DNA of 64,000 nucleotides from an uncultured Paracoccaceae bacterium (GTDB taxonomy: Bacteria; Pseudomonadota; Alphaproteobacteria; Rhodobacterales; Rhodobacteraceae), in the NCBI GenBank assembly GCA_905182165.1, contig CAJJAK010000007.1, positions 62,001 to 126,000 of the forward strand, read 5' to 3'. Of the stretch, positions 8,139 through 17,532 are shown piece after piece (positions within the stretch are counted from its first letter, which is position 1; every line of letters starts with the position of its first letter). The position numbers were made by a program, and so were the translations under genes. The notes below the pieces were generated by a model. It was not told the origin of the DNA and made no database searches. It was given only the letters and a program-made list of their open reading frames with translations.

Positions 8139-9722
8139 TTAACTATCAATCCAAGCTGTTCGTGGTCCTTGATAGAAGCCCAGTGGTCCAGAACCATGTG
8201 GTGCTATTCCTTGTACTTCGTTGCTTGCCGCATCTACGTAGTTTCGGAAGCCGAGAGTACCATTCCCGAGCATACTGCAAGCATTTCTTGCATTTCAAAA
8301 TAAATTGCTAATAGCCCCTGAACGTGATGATCTGGTTGAAGTGGATGTATTTTATCCATGCCTATACATTGTCTCATTCCAACCACTCTCAGATGCAAAG
8401 GCAATGGCAAAAATCAAATCGGGCACTGGTCGAGCATCCCAGCCAGAAACAATGATTGGTTTTTGAATCCAAACTGCGGACCAGTAGCTGTCTGCTGGTG
8501 GATTGATAACATTCAGATTAATGTTTGCTTTCTTGGCGCTTTGTTGCAAATGTTGAGCACATGCAAGTCCACCAGAACCTGCAACGTCAGATCCATAGAA
8601 ATCGATCGGAGTATTTTCCAAACCAGCTTTCTTAATATGGAAATTTGCCTTATCAGGATCATAAGTTCTTTGAGGAAGTTCGGTGTTATAAAATGGGGAA
8701 TTAGGAGCTATTGGATGATCATTTCCAACTGAACCAAATCCTTTTAACACATTATTAACTAAACCTTCTCTATCCATTGCATGCTTGATTGCCAATCGGA
8801 AGTCATTATTATTAGTAGGTTCTCTATCCACCATCATCGCAAGATTTAAGAAGGCTCCACTAGGCGCATCAATTACATAAGAGCTACCACTGTTATTAAT
8901 TAAGCGCGCCGCTTTTTGGTCGAGTTGTAATATACAATTTATATCACCAGCCAACAGAGCGTTGATTTTTGCAGTTGGATCAGGTATTCCCACGAATTCT
9001 ACTTCGTCTACATAAGGTCCATCATTTCCCCAGTAATTATCATTACGTTCAAATACATAACGACTTCCAGGTGTGAATTCGACAACCTTAAATGGACCAG
9101 TTCCTGCTGGTTTAGTAAAGTCTTCTCGCCCATTTTGAGTAATTTGAACTCGTGTGTCACTTAAAACAATTGGGAAGTCGGCATTAGGAGCAGATAAGTT
9201 AAATCGAAGTTGATGATCACTTAATCTATCCATACTTGCTATTGTGCTCATATAGGCTTTTGCTGGTGACTCAGTGCCTTCTCTAAAGTGACGGGTCACA
9301 GAATACATAACGTCATCTGCAGTAAATTTTGCGCCGTCATGCCACTCTACATCAGTACGTAAGTTAAAAACCCAAGATGAAGCATCTGCATTTGACTCCC
9401 AAGATGTAGCTAAGAAAGGTGCTGCATTTAAGTCTGGGCCTCTATTGACTAGCCAGTCGTGAACACAATTTCCCATTAAAATGTTACCAGTTCCCCAGTA
9501 ATGCGTAGGATCTAAACTATCCTGTGCGGCGGCTTGCTCCATACCTATTACGAGCCTGCCACCTCTTTTTGGTGTTGCAGCATAAGCCCTTTTGCTAAGC
9601 AGGCCATTGATTACGGTACTTGATGCTCCTGCTGCTGCAAGTGTCCCCATAAATTTCCGTCTTGAAATATTATTTTTCAAAAACTGCTGGAAATGGTATT
9701 CGTTAAATTTTTTATCCGACAT
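8139..9722 (-). pseudogene. ABC transporter substrate-binding protein (family 5), Tat-exported, 3' end frameshifted
   Basis: Periplasmic binding protein of the peptide/nickel/opine type (SBP_bac_5). The N-terminus has a twin-arginine signal (NISRRKFMGTLAAAGAS) followed by AYAATPKRGGRLVIGMEQ. The main frame runs to a TAA at 8352-8354 after ASESGWNETMYRHG. Downstream the family tail continues in other frames (LLAIYFEMQEML, then GFRNYVDAASNEVQG and GPRTAWIDS) to a stop at 8139-8141, so at least two indels disrupt the last 70 residues. Start ATG 9722 has GGGGAGAA upstream. It is divergent from the GntR gene; the palindrome at 9805 lies 83 bases upstream. It belongs with the permeases and ATPase at 10812-14297. 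If the frameshifts are real, the transporter would be without its own binding protein. Confidence 0.85.
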
Positions 9723-9804
9723 TCCAAATTCTCCCCTGTTGTTGTGATAATAACTAAACTGTTAATAGCACACTTTTTATAATATGCTCATATTTTAATA
9801 TATA

Positions 9805-9818
9805 ACTGTGATCACAGT
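9805..9818. promoter_or_regulatory. Palindrome ACTGTGATCACAGT, operator candidate 1
   Basis: Perfect 14-base palindrome in the 301-base divergent region between the binding-protein gene (start 9722) and the GntR gene (start 10024). Its 12-base core CTGTGATCACAG recurs exactly at 10762 and 14401. The rest of 9723-10023 is very AT-rich and includes a TATAAT at 9901; nothing else is recognisable. Confidence 0.75.
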
Positions 9819-10023
9819 AAATATAAAAAAGCAAGAAGGTAATAATAATTTATTCTAACTATTTAATACTTATTTGTATTAATTTTTTATTATTTTTAAA
9901 TATAATGTACTATAAATTTGGAACTGAGAAATGATACAAAAAGCTCTTTATTTTCTTTTTGAATTTTTTGAAAAATAGTCTATAAAAAAACTGAATGGAT
10001 TAATTTTAAAATAAGGCTGGTTA

Positions 10024-10683
10024 ATGGTGGCTGAAAATAAGCAGTTTATGTCCAGTACCCCTAATTTAAGTTCAAAGGTATACGCTGATCTTAGATTAAA
10101 GTTGATAACGGGTGAGCTAAAGCCTGGTGAAACTTTATCGATCCGGACATTAGCAGAAGCTTACGATCATGGTTCGATGCCTGTGCGGGAAGCTTTAAGA
10201 CAGTTATCATCTGATGGTGCGTTGGTAGGTGAAGCTAAGAAGGCTTATCGGGTGCCCGATCTCTCTGCTAAAGAAGCTGCAAAATTATTTTATGTAAGAG
10301 CTGCCTTGGAGGGTGCTAGTGCTGAAATAGCTGCAAAAACAGTTCGGCCAAAAGATATTAATTATTTACGTCAATTATCATCTAAAATGGATCAGGCGTG
10401 GAAAGTAAATAATGCGGAAAATTTTTTAAAAAATAACTTTTTATTTCATTCGTATATTTATGCTATGGCAAAAAACTCTGTTTTAGAAAAAATGGCTGAA
10501 AATCTTTACATTCGAACGGGTCCTTGGTTAGCGAAAGGGATCCAAGATAATCTTTCAAAACCTAATGCGTGGGAAGCAAGTCATGATGGAATAATAGATG
10601 CGCTTGCCTTAGGAGATTCTGCTGAGGCAAGACGTTTGATCGAAGCAGATTCTGGTTGGGGTAGACAGTTATACGAAGATTAA
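10024..10683 (+). CDS. GntR-family regulator with FCD effector domain
   Basis: 219 residues. The winged helix-turn-helix occupies about residues 15-75 (YADLRLKLITGELKPGETLS, MPVREALRQLSSDGAL), followed by an all-helical FCD domain (FYVRAALEGASAEIAAK, HDGIIDALALGDSAEARRL). FCD members bind carboxylate-type ligands and dimerise on short palindromes with GT...AC half sites. Three identical TGTGATCACA palindromes around this gene fit such an operator. ATG 10024 has AAGG 9 bases upstream. It sits between the divergent binding-protein gene and the permease run and most likely controls both and the Rieske gene. Confidence 0.9.
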   Translation: MVAENKQFMSSTPNLSSKVYADLRLKLITGELKPGETLSIRTLAEAYDHGSMPVREALRQLSSDGALVGEAKKAYRVPDLSAKEAAKLFYVRAALEGASAEIAAKTVRPKDINYLRQLSSKMDQAWKVNNAENFLKNNFLFHSYIYAMAKNSVLEKMAENLYIRTGPWLAKGIQDNLSKPNAWEASHDGIIDALALGDSAEARRLIEADSGWGRQLYED

Positions 10684-10761
10684 AATCAATCGCTACACTT
10701 TAGAATAAAATTGGAATTACTAGAGTATTTTACAGGTTTTATCCTTGATTAATTCGTCTTG

Positions 10762-10773
10762 CTGTGATCACAG
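10762..10773. promoter_or_regulatory. Palindrome CTGTGATCACAG, operator candidate 2
   Basis: Exact copy of the core at 9806-9817, 39 bases before the permease start at 10812, a usual place for an operator over a promoter. Confidence 0.75.
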
Positions 10774-10811
10774 TTACTAACAAATAATTAGTTTTGAGCG
10801 AGGTAGTATTA

Positions 10812-11783
10812 ATGAGTGTTATTGGCATGATTAGCAGAAGGTTGTTAATCGGAATCTTAACCTTATTATTTGTCTCTTTATTAGTTTTTGTGGGAACTGA
10901 AATTCTTCCTGGTGATGTAGCACATGCAGTCCTTGGTCAGGCAGCAACGCCAGAATCTCTTGATTTGGTTAGGGAAAGGCTGGGCTTAAACGAACCTGTG
11001 CATGTTAGATACTTTACTTGGTTATTTAATTTTGTCCGGGGTGAATTTGGAGCTTCGTTAGCAACATTTGGTGGATCATTAGCAGGTCAAGATATTGGTA
11101 CTGAATTAGCAAACCGTGGATGGAACACAATGTTGTTAGCAGGCACAACGGCGCTTATAGCAGTTCCCTTATCTATCTTTTTGGGATTGGCGGCAGCAAT
11201 CAAACCAGGTGGGTTGTTGGACAGATTTTTAACTTCGATATCCCTAGGCTTAATTTCGTTTCCAGATTTTTTGGTTGCAGTTTTATTAGTGACTGTATTT
11301 GCGATCAAGTTACGTTGGTTGCCCGCTATTGCTTCAATAAGACCATCTTATGATTTTTTTGATTGGGTTCGTATTTTAATTTTGCCAGTAGCTAGTTTAA
11401 CTTTTACAATATTGGCACACATGCTGAGAATGACGCGTTCTGCGGTAATTGATGTATTATCTAGTCCCGCAATCGAAATGGCAATTCTAAAAGGTGTTCC
11501 AAGAAGAAGATTACTAATTAAGCACGCCTTGCCAAATGCTATTGGGCCTATTGTTAATGTAATAGCTTTGAATTTGGCTTATTTAATAAGTGGGGTAGTC
11601 GTCATTGAAACAATGTTTAATTATAATGGGCTTGGGCGTTATATGGTGGAAGCTGTTACAAACAGAGATATCCCAGTAGTGCAAGCATGTGCTATGATTT
11701 TCTGCTCAGTTTATGTCATCGTAAACCTGATATCAGATGTTATCGCTATTTTATCAAATCCACGCGTGAGGTATCCTAAATGA
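10812..11783 (+). CDS. ABC transporter permease, DppB type
   Basis: 323 residues, inner-membrane permease of the peptide/opine ABC class. The first membrane helix is LLIGILTLLFVSLLVFVG, then the family hallmark DVAHAVLGQAATPESLDLVRERLGL and the conserved exit-loop region PRRRLLIKHALPNAIGPI that contacts the ATPase. About six membrane segments. ATG 10812 is preferred to TTG 10794 because GAGG precedes it. Its TGA overlaps the ATG of the second permease (ATGA at 11780). First gene of a run with the second permease and ATPase; palindrome CTGTGATCACAG lies in its promoter region. Confidence 0.93.
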   Translation: MSVIGMISRRLLIGILTLLFVSLLVFVGTEILPGDVAHAVLGQAATPESLDLVRERLGLNEPVHVRYFTWLFNFVRGEFGASLATFGGSLAGQDIGTELANRGWNTMLLAGTTALIAVPLSIFLGLAAAIKPGGLLDRFLTSISLGLISFPDFLVAVLLVTVFAIKLRWLPAIASIRPSYDFFDWVRILILPVASLTFTILAHMLRMTRSAVIDVLSSPAIEMAILKGVPRRRLLIKHALPNAIGPIVNVIALNLAYLISGVVVIETMFNYNGLGRYMVEAVTNRDIPVVQACAMIFCSVYVIVNLISDVIAILSNPRVRYPK

Positions 11784-12639
11784 GTGCGATAACTTATAGT
11801 TGGAAATCTTATATTTTAGATTTAGCGTCTGATTTAACTCCCGGTGCTTTTGTTAGTATTCTATTTTTAGTACTTGTATTATTAATAGGATTATTTGCTC
11901 CTTGGTTAGCACCATTTGATCAAGGTGAAATCCTCACAAATGAAAGTTTTGAACCTCCATCCCCAAATTTATGGTTAGGCAGCGATTTTTTAGGTAGAGA
12001 TTTACTATCAAGATTAATTTGTGGGGTCCGGGTCACATTATTTTTAGCGTTATTGATTACATTTATTTCTTTTGTCATGGGTGTTGGCATGGGTTTTTTG
12101 GCCGCGGCATATGGTGGGAAAGTTGATGCCAAATTATTTGATGAAGGAGATTTTAGATAATGGATCCTTTAATGATTGCTTTAATTGTTATTAATTCATT
12201 GGGCAGCTCCTTTTCAGTATTAGTTATTACGATTGCCTTTATTGATATGACGCGTGTTTATCGTGTTGCCAGAGCCCTGGCTGTAAATATAATGGTGATG
12301 GACTATGTCGAGGCTGCAATTGTTCGTGGCGAAGGAAAGGGTTGGGTTATTTTGCAAGAAGTTTTGCCAAATGCTCTGACACCACTAGCGGCCGAGTTTG
12401 GAATAAGATTTACTTATGCAATTTTATTTATTTCTGCGTTGTCTTTTCTTGGTCTTGGTGTGCAGCCGCCACAATCTGATCTAGGCGTCTTAGTTAAAGA
12501 AAATATGCAGGCACTATTATATGGGGAATATACAAATATTTATCCAGCCTTAACCATCGCAGGGATAGCTATTTCAATGAATGTTTTCGTTGACTGGCTT
12601 TTAAAGAGATCTAGTGCCAAATTGTCTGATGAGATTTGA
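11780..12639 (+). pseudogene. ABC transporter permease, DppC type, frameshifted
   Basis: Second permease of the same transporter. The N-terminal part has PNLWLGSDFLGRDLLSRLICGVRVTL, a DppC hallmark, and reads to VDAKLFDEGDFR with TAA at 12158-12160. The C-terminal part continues in another frame from about 12160 (MDPLMIALIVINSLGSS, ARALAVNIMVMDYVEAA, FLGLGVQPPQSDLG) to TGA 12637-12639. A short stretch between (LMKEILD in the third frame) matches the family, so two compensating indels at about 12137 and 12158 are likely. Overlaps the upstream permease by 4 bases and ends 2 bases before the ATPase start. As read, the transporter would have only half of its membrane pair. Confidence 0.85.
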
Positions 12640-12641
12640 TC

Positions 12642-14297
12642 ATGAATAAACCTTTATTAAAAGTTCAAAATTTAAATGTTTGCGTGAGAGATAAAAATGG
12701 TGATGAAGTAAAAATTGTTGATGATATTTCTTTTGATATCAAACCAAGTGAGGTGATTGCACTAATAGGTGAATCTGGATCTGGGAAAACTACTATTTCT
12801 TTGTCATGTATGGGCTACGCAAGACCTGGTTGTCATATAACAAGTGGCTCAGTGGCTCTTGGGGATGAGAATGTTTTAAGTAAAAGTCTAAAGGAGCTTC
12901 AAACACTTAGAGGAAAGGAAATCACCTATGTAGCTCAAAGTGCTGCAGCATCATTTAATGGAGCAATGACCATTAATTCCCAGGTTACGGAAATACCGAT
13001 AATAACAAAAACCATGACAAAAAATGAAGCATTGAACAAAGCAGAAAAGCTTTACGATGCTTTGGAATTGCCTAATCCACAAACGATTGGTTTGAGGTAC
13101 CCCCACCAAGTTTCGGGTGGTCAATTACAAAGGCTGATGGCAGCAATGGCTATGATTAGTGATCCAAAGCTGTTGATCTTGGATGAGCCTACTACCGCCT
13201 TGGATGTGACAACTCAAATTGAAGTTCTACATGCGTTCAAAAAATTGATTAAGGATAATAATACCGCCGCAATTTATGTAACTCATGATCTTTCTTTAGT
13301 TGCACAAATTGCAGATCACATTTTAGTATTAAAAGATGGAAAACAAATTGAATATGGCACAACTGATCAGATTATTAATAATCCAAAGGAAGATTACACT
13401 AAAGCCTTAATTGATGCCGCGCATGTTATGCCAGATGAGATAACGTCTCCAGCATTACAGGTATCAAAAAATCCACCTTTGCTTGAGGTCAAAAATGTAA
13501 CTGCTGGATATGGTAAAAAACAAGAAATTACAGCTATAAAGGGTGCTAATTTAAGTATTGAGCCTGGTGAGACTGTTGGTGTGATAGGTGAGTCTGGCTC
13601 TGGGAAAACTACATTGGGGCGTGTGATTTCTGGATTAATGGCACCAAAACAGGGGCAAGTTTTTTTAAATGGTCAAGTACTTCAAAGTAACCTTTCAAAG
13701 AGATCGCGTGAAGAATTACGTGATATACAATTTGCTTTTCAAATGGCGGATGTTGCTCTTAATCCTCGGCAAAAAATTGGAAAAATACTTGGAAGGCCTA
13801 TGCAATTTTACCGAAAAATTTCCAATAAAGAAATGGAGTATGAGGTAGAAAAATTATTAACTCGTGTCGAGTTGCCAACAGAGTTTATTAGAAGGTTTCC
13901 AACTGAATTATCTGGTGGACAGAGACAAAGAGTAAATCTTGCACGGGCGTTAGCCGCAGAGCCTAAACTGATAATTTGTGATGAGATTACCTCAGCACTC
14001 GACACAATAGTTGCTCAACAAATTTTGGATTTATTGGCTTCTTTGCAAGAAGAACTTGGATTGAGCTATTTATTTATTACACATAATATTGCGACTGTTG
14101 CTCAAATATCAAAAAAGATTGCCGTTATGAGAAATGGCCAAATAATACAGAGTGGCTCTGTTGAAGATGTTTTAACTCCTCCATGCCATGAGTATACGCA
14201 ATTATTACTAAACTCGGTACCTGAAATGCGAACAGATTGGTTAGACGGTGCTGTTGTTGAACGCAGGCAATTACTCTCTAAATTAAAAACAAGATAA
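12642..14297 (+). CDS. Double ABC ATPase (DppD-DppF type fusion)
   Basis: About 551 residues with two complete nucleotide-binding domains. The first has Walker A GESGSGKTT, signature VSGGQLQRL and Walker B LLILDEPTT followed by a THD switch. The second has Walker A GESGSGKTT, signature LSGGQRQRV, and LIICDEITSALD with a switch reading ITHN. Each half carries the oligopeptide-family C-terminal extension (HEYTQLLLNSVPE at the end). It energises the permease pair upstream. ATG 12642 is used, 2 bases after the permease stop; GATGAG is the likely ribosome site. Intact over 1.65 kb, unlike the permease and binding protein. Confidence 0.94.
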   Translation: MNKPLLKVQNLNVCVRDKNGDEVKIVDDISFDIKPSEVIALIGESGSGKTTISLSCMGYARPGCHITSGSVALGDENVLSKSLKELQTLRGKEITYVAQSAAASFNGAMTINSQVTEIPIITKTMTKNEALNKAEKLYDALELPNPQTIGLRYPHQVSGGQLQRLMAAMAMISDPKLLILDEPTTALDVTTQIEVLHAFKKLIKDNNTAAIYVTHDLSLVAQIADHILVLKDGKQIEYGTTDQIINNPKEDYTKALIDAAHVMPDEITSPALQVSKNPPLLEVKNVTAGYGKKQEITAIKGANLSIEPGETVGVIGESGSGKTTLGRVISGLMAPKQGQVFLNGQVLQSNLSKRSREELRDIQFAFQMADVALNPRQKIGKILGRPMQFYRKISNKEMEYEVEKLLTRVELPTEFIRRFPTELSGGQRQRVNLARALAAEPKLIICDEITSALDTIVAQQILDLLASLQEELGLSYLFITHNIATVAQISKKIAVMRNGQIIQSGSVEDVLTPPCHEYTQLLLNSVPEMRTDWLDGAVVERRQLLSKLKTR

Positions 14298-14400
14298 TAT
14301 GCTTAATCTTTGATTATTATTATGTTTGGAATTTAACGTAAGGTCTTTTCATAAATTATGTTTACATGCTGGTATCTAGATATTACCTATGATAGCAGAA

Positions 14401-14412
14401 CTGTGATCACAG
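14401..14412. promoter_or_regulatory. Palindrome CTGTGATCACAG, operator candidate 3
   Basis: Third exact copy of the core, only 18 bases before the Rieske oxygenase start at 14431 and about 100 bases after the ATPase stop. This suggests separate but coordinated control of the oxygenase. Confidence 0.75.
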
Positions 14413-14430
14413 ATAGCATGGGATGTGTTT

Positions 14431-15579
14431 ATGCCAAATATTAGATATGATAATGTTAATGCATTAAGAGAAGAGTTAAGTGTACTCAAATCTTTAGATG
14501 CTTCTGATGCCCGAACTATGCCATCTGCATTTTACACTCTTCCAAGCTTTCATGATTTAGAAAAAGATGAAATTTTTCGTAAAGAATGGGTTTGTTTAGG
14601 ACATATTGGTGAAATCCCCAATAACGGTGACTATTTTACTACGGAATTAATTGAAGAGCAGCTAATTGTTTCTCGCGATAAGGCAGGAGAGGTACATGTA
14701 TTATCTAATGTTTGCCGTCATAGAGGAAATTTAGTAGCGAAGGGTCGAGGTAACAAACGTAGTTTTGTCTGTGAGTATCATGCTTGGACTTACGATATTG
14801 ATGGCTCTCTTAAAACTGCTCCGTTAATGAGCAAAGTCAAGAATTTTGATCGCAAAAATTGTGGTTTGCCAAAATTAAATTCTGAAATTTGGAATAATTT
14901 TATTTTTGTTAATCTTGAGGGAAATGCATCACCTTTAGCACCAAGAATGACCAAACTTGATAAACTATTACACAATTACCATCACGAATTGCGTAATCTT
15001 TTGTTTAGTGAAGAGACGGTTTGGGATACGAATTGGAAAAATTTGAATGAGAACTTTATGGAAGGTTATCATTTATTTGCCACGCATCCAAAAACTTTAC
15101 AACCAATGACCCCGACGCAACTTTGTAAAAAGGTTCCTGGTGAAGAAGCTTGGACGGCTTTTAGATCCTATTATGATCCAAATTATCCTCCAAGAGGGCC
15201 ATTCCACAAAGACTTGACTGAAGACGAACAACAAAATTCAATTTTATTTAATCTGTTTCCTAGTTTTGTGATCGCTGTAGCAGCAAATTATACGTTGTAC
15301 CTCTGTTTAAGGCCTGCAGGTGTGGGCAAAGTGGCTATTCGTTGGGGAGTTGCTGGATTAAAAGAAGATCCAAATGATCCAGAAGTGATCGCGTACGTAG
15401 ATCTCTGTAAAGCTTTTAATTTGGAAGACAAAGAGAAATTAGAAACATTACAAATAGCACAAAATACAAGATATTATCAGAGTGGTCCTTTGGCCCCTGC
15501 CGATTTAGAGGGCACTATTTGGGATTTTTTAAACTATATGGCCGGTAAGTTGGCTGATGATGTGAAATTAAAAGATTAG
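14431..15579 (+). CDS. Rieske non-haem iron oxygenase, alpha subunit
   Basis: 382 residues. The Rieske [2Fe-2S] site is C95-x-H97 in NVCRHRGN and C114-x2-H117 in VCEYHAW. The mononuclear iron site is in NENFMEGYHLFATHP near residue 205. Members of this branch include betaine, carnitine and proline-betaine demethylating monooxygenases and aromatic-ring dioxygenases. The neighbouring peptide-type ABC transporter and FCD regulator are common around betaine-type demethylases; that link is inference. ATG 14431 is chosen over GTG 14425. A reductase partner is not adjacent; the ferredoxin at 27189 and flavoproteins elsewhere are only possibilities. The operator candidate at 14401 points to co-regulation with the transporter. 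Confidence 0.92.
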   Translation: MPNIRYDNVNALREELSVLKSLDASDARTMPSAFYTLPSFHDLEKDEIFRKEWVCLGHIGEIPNNGDYFTTELIEEQLIVSRDKAGEVHVLSNVCRHRGNLVAKGRGNKRSFVCEYHAWTYDIDGSLKTAPLMSKVKNFDRKNCGLPKLNSEIWNNFIFVNLEGNASPLAPRMTKLDKLLHNYHHELRNLLFSEETVWDTNWKNLNENFMEGYHLFATHPKTLQPMTPTQLCKKVPGEEAWTAFRSYYDPNYPPRGPFHKDLTEDEQQNSILFNLFPSFVIAVAANYTLYLCLRPAGVGKVAIRWGVAGLKEDPNDPEVIAYVDLCKAFNLEDKEKLETLQIAQNTRYYQSGPLAPADLEGTIWDFLNYMAGKLADDVKLKD

Positions 15580-15730
15580 TTTAGAAAAATTTACCTTTAT
15601 ATGATTGATTAAAATTGATGAAAAATTTCTTAAAATGCAAAGATTTAAAATTAAATAGGCAAAATATTAAGCATTTAAAATAATTTTTGCACAGAAACTT
15701 ATACATAGTATTGAAACGGAAATTAACGCA

Positions 15731-16051
15731 ATGACATTGATTAATATAGAGAAACCAGCTTCACCCTTAGTTGAATTACTTGATAATAGCAGACTAATTT
15801 GTGATTTTCTTAAGGCTATGGCCCATGAAGGGCGTTTGATGATCCTTTACAATCTTGCTGATGGAGAAAAATCTGTTTTAGGTTTGGAATCTTTATTACC
15901 ATACCGTCAAGCTGCAATTAGTCAGCAATTAGCTAGATTAAGATTTGAAGGATTTGTTGATTTTAAGCGCCAAGGTAAAACAAGATATTATTACATCAAA
16001 GATTTAAAGGTTTTAAAGCTTATTAATTTAATAAATGAAGAGTTCAATTAA
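15731..16051 (+). CDS. ArsR-family winged-helix regulator
   Basis: 106 residues. LKAMAHEGRLMILYNLADGEKSV is the family start of the DNA-binding domain; the recognition helix is in RQAAISQQLARLRFEGFVDFKRQGKTRYYYI. No CxC metal site is visible, so it is not an obvious arsenic sensor; many such proteins sense sulfur species or act by oxidation. Its stop overlaps the stop of the convergent exporter gene by 4 bases (16048-16051). The 151 bases between it and the Rieske gene hold nothing else recognisable. Confidence 0.88.
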   Translation: MTLINIEKPASPLVELLDNSRLICDFLKAMAHEGRLMILYNLADGEKSVLGLESLLPYRQAAISQQLARLRFEGFVDFKRQGKTRYYYIKDLKVLKLINLINEEFN

Positions 16052-16635
16052 TAGTTTAAAATTGCTAAAATTATTACCGATATTAATAAAGCGGCCATTA
16101 ATAGATTTATGTATTTCAATGTTTTTGGTGCAAAGTCTAAGGTATGTATCAATGCGCCTAAGCCCAACCAGGCGAAGTGGCCAGGTAGCCAAATCAAATT
16201 AGCTACTGAAATTTTAAAAAATAATTCTAAAATTAGATCATTAGGCCAGATCAAAAAACCAGAAAATAGTGTTATTTGAACCATATAATTTTTTGGATTT
16301 ATAAGTTGTAAACAGATTCCATCAAAAAAATTTAGCCTTTTAGTTGGCTTTGTGAGTGTCGAATTTGAGCTTTGTCGCAGAATATTAATTGCTAAGTAAA
16401 ATAAATATGCTGATGATAAAATTAATAATATTAACCGTAGCATTGGGTAAGTGAAAATTATTGATGCTAATCCTAGGATAACCAAAAGTAATACAATGTT
16501 TGCTCCTATAATAACACCAAAAACAAAGTGTATTCCATTTTTAAAACCATGGTTAATACCTGAATTGATAATCATTAGTATACCAGGGCCTGGAGCAAGC
16601 ATTAGTAAAATAACAGCTGTTATAAATGATAACAT
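16048..16635 (-). CDS. LysE/RhtB-family exporter
   Basis: 195 residues with about six membrane segments. The family signature is near the start (LLMLAPGPGILMIINSGINHGFKNG). The LysE/RhtB family exports amino acids or derivatives such as lysine, homoserine and threonine. ATG 16635. It converges with, and overlaps by 4 bases, the ArsR-like gene. Next upstream on this strand are two EamA-type transporters, so 16.0-18.4 kb looks like an exporter cluster, possibly one transcript. Confidence 0.88.
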   Translation of the reverse strand: MLSFITAVILLMLAPGPGILMIINSGINHGFKNGIHFVFGVIIGANIVLLLVILGLASIIFTYPMLRLILLILSSAYLFYLAINILRQSSNSTLTKPTKRLNFFDGICLQLINPKNYMVQITLFSGFLIWPNDLILELFFKISVANLIWLPGHFAWLGLGALIHTLDFAPKTLKYINLLMAALLISVIILAILNY

Positions 16636-16662
16636 TTTGTACGTTTTCTGATTTTTATAATA

Positions 16663-17532
16663 TTAACTTTTAACAAACTCTCTCCACGCAATGACTAAGC
16701 AACTGCAAATTATGATTATTGCCCCTAAGATTTGATTTAAACTCATACTCTCTGAGAAGAGTAGATAACCCGCGAAGCCTGATAATGGTATTTGTATGTA
16801 CCTCATTGATGACACTACGACTGCGTCAAGATATTTATAAGCTGTGGTAAAGAAAATTTGCAATACAGAAGCAACTGCACCCAATAAGATCAGATCAATT
16901 AATGTTTGACCGCCAATACTTGATAATTGTTTTGGCATTATGATTATTATTACAGCAATAACTATTGTCCCTGAAAAGTTATACCAAAGTGCAATGCTGG
17001 TTGGCTTATCGCTACGACCTAAACGACGCAACAAGATAGCCAAGATAGCACCAGAAGATGCTGCCAAAATTCCATAAATTACAGCTATTGACATAGCAGA
17101 TGAGAATGGATCGGTCACAATGATTATTCCAATCAATCCAGTTAGAACAGCAGCCCATCGAAACCATCCTACTTTTTCGTTTAATAAAAATGGAGATAAT
17201 AATGTGACAAAAATAACTGAGCTTTGAAATAAAGTCGTTGCCTGACCTAAGGGCATCGATCGAATCGCTAAGAACCAAAATGATATACCGCTCAAACCAA
17301 AAATTATACGAAGCAACAATGTTTTTTTTTGTTCAATTTTTAAAAATTGAGATTTTCTAGCAATAATCGCAAAAATTAATAATAAAGGTACAGAAAATAG
17401 AAACCTATAAAATAATGTTGTTATTACAGTCACATCAGTACCAACTTTTTTTACTAATATGCCTGAAACTAACCCAAGAACTACGGCTGTTAATGTGCAT
17501 GTTATTCCAATTATGGTCCTGTAATTATCCAT
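16663..17532 (-). CDS. EamA/DMT-family transporter
   Basis: 289 residues, about ten membrane segments, two EamA repeats. Typical segments include FYRFLFSVPLLLIFAIIA, GLSGISFWFLAIRSMPLGQA and ALTGLIGIIIVTDPF. Substrates are usually amino acids, nucleosides or related metabolites, often exported. ATG 17532 is chosen; it overlaps the end of the upstream EamA gene, implying coupling. No frameshift seen. Confidence 0.88.
   Translation of the reverse strand: MDNYRTIIGITCTLTAVVLGLVSGILVKKVGTDVTVITTLFYRFLFSVPLLLIFAIIARKSQFLKIEQKKTLLLRIIFGLSGISFWFLAIRSMPLGQATTLFQSSVIFVTLLSPFLLNEKVGWFRWAAVLTGLIGIIIVTDPFSSAMSIAVIYGILAASSGAILAILLRRLGRSDKPTSIALWYNFSGTIVIAVIIIIMPKQLSSIGGQTLIDLILLGAVASVLQIFFTTAYKYLDAVVVSSMRYIQIPLSGFAGYLLFSESMSLNQILGAIIIICSCLVIAWREFVKS

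Noticed and set aside
9805..14412. CTGTGATCACAG as CRP (cAMP receptor) sites.
   Set aside because: CRP sites have TGTGA and TCACA separated by 6 bases; here the halves touch. A GntR gene lies among the sites.
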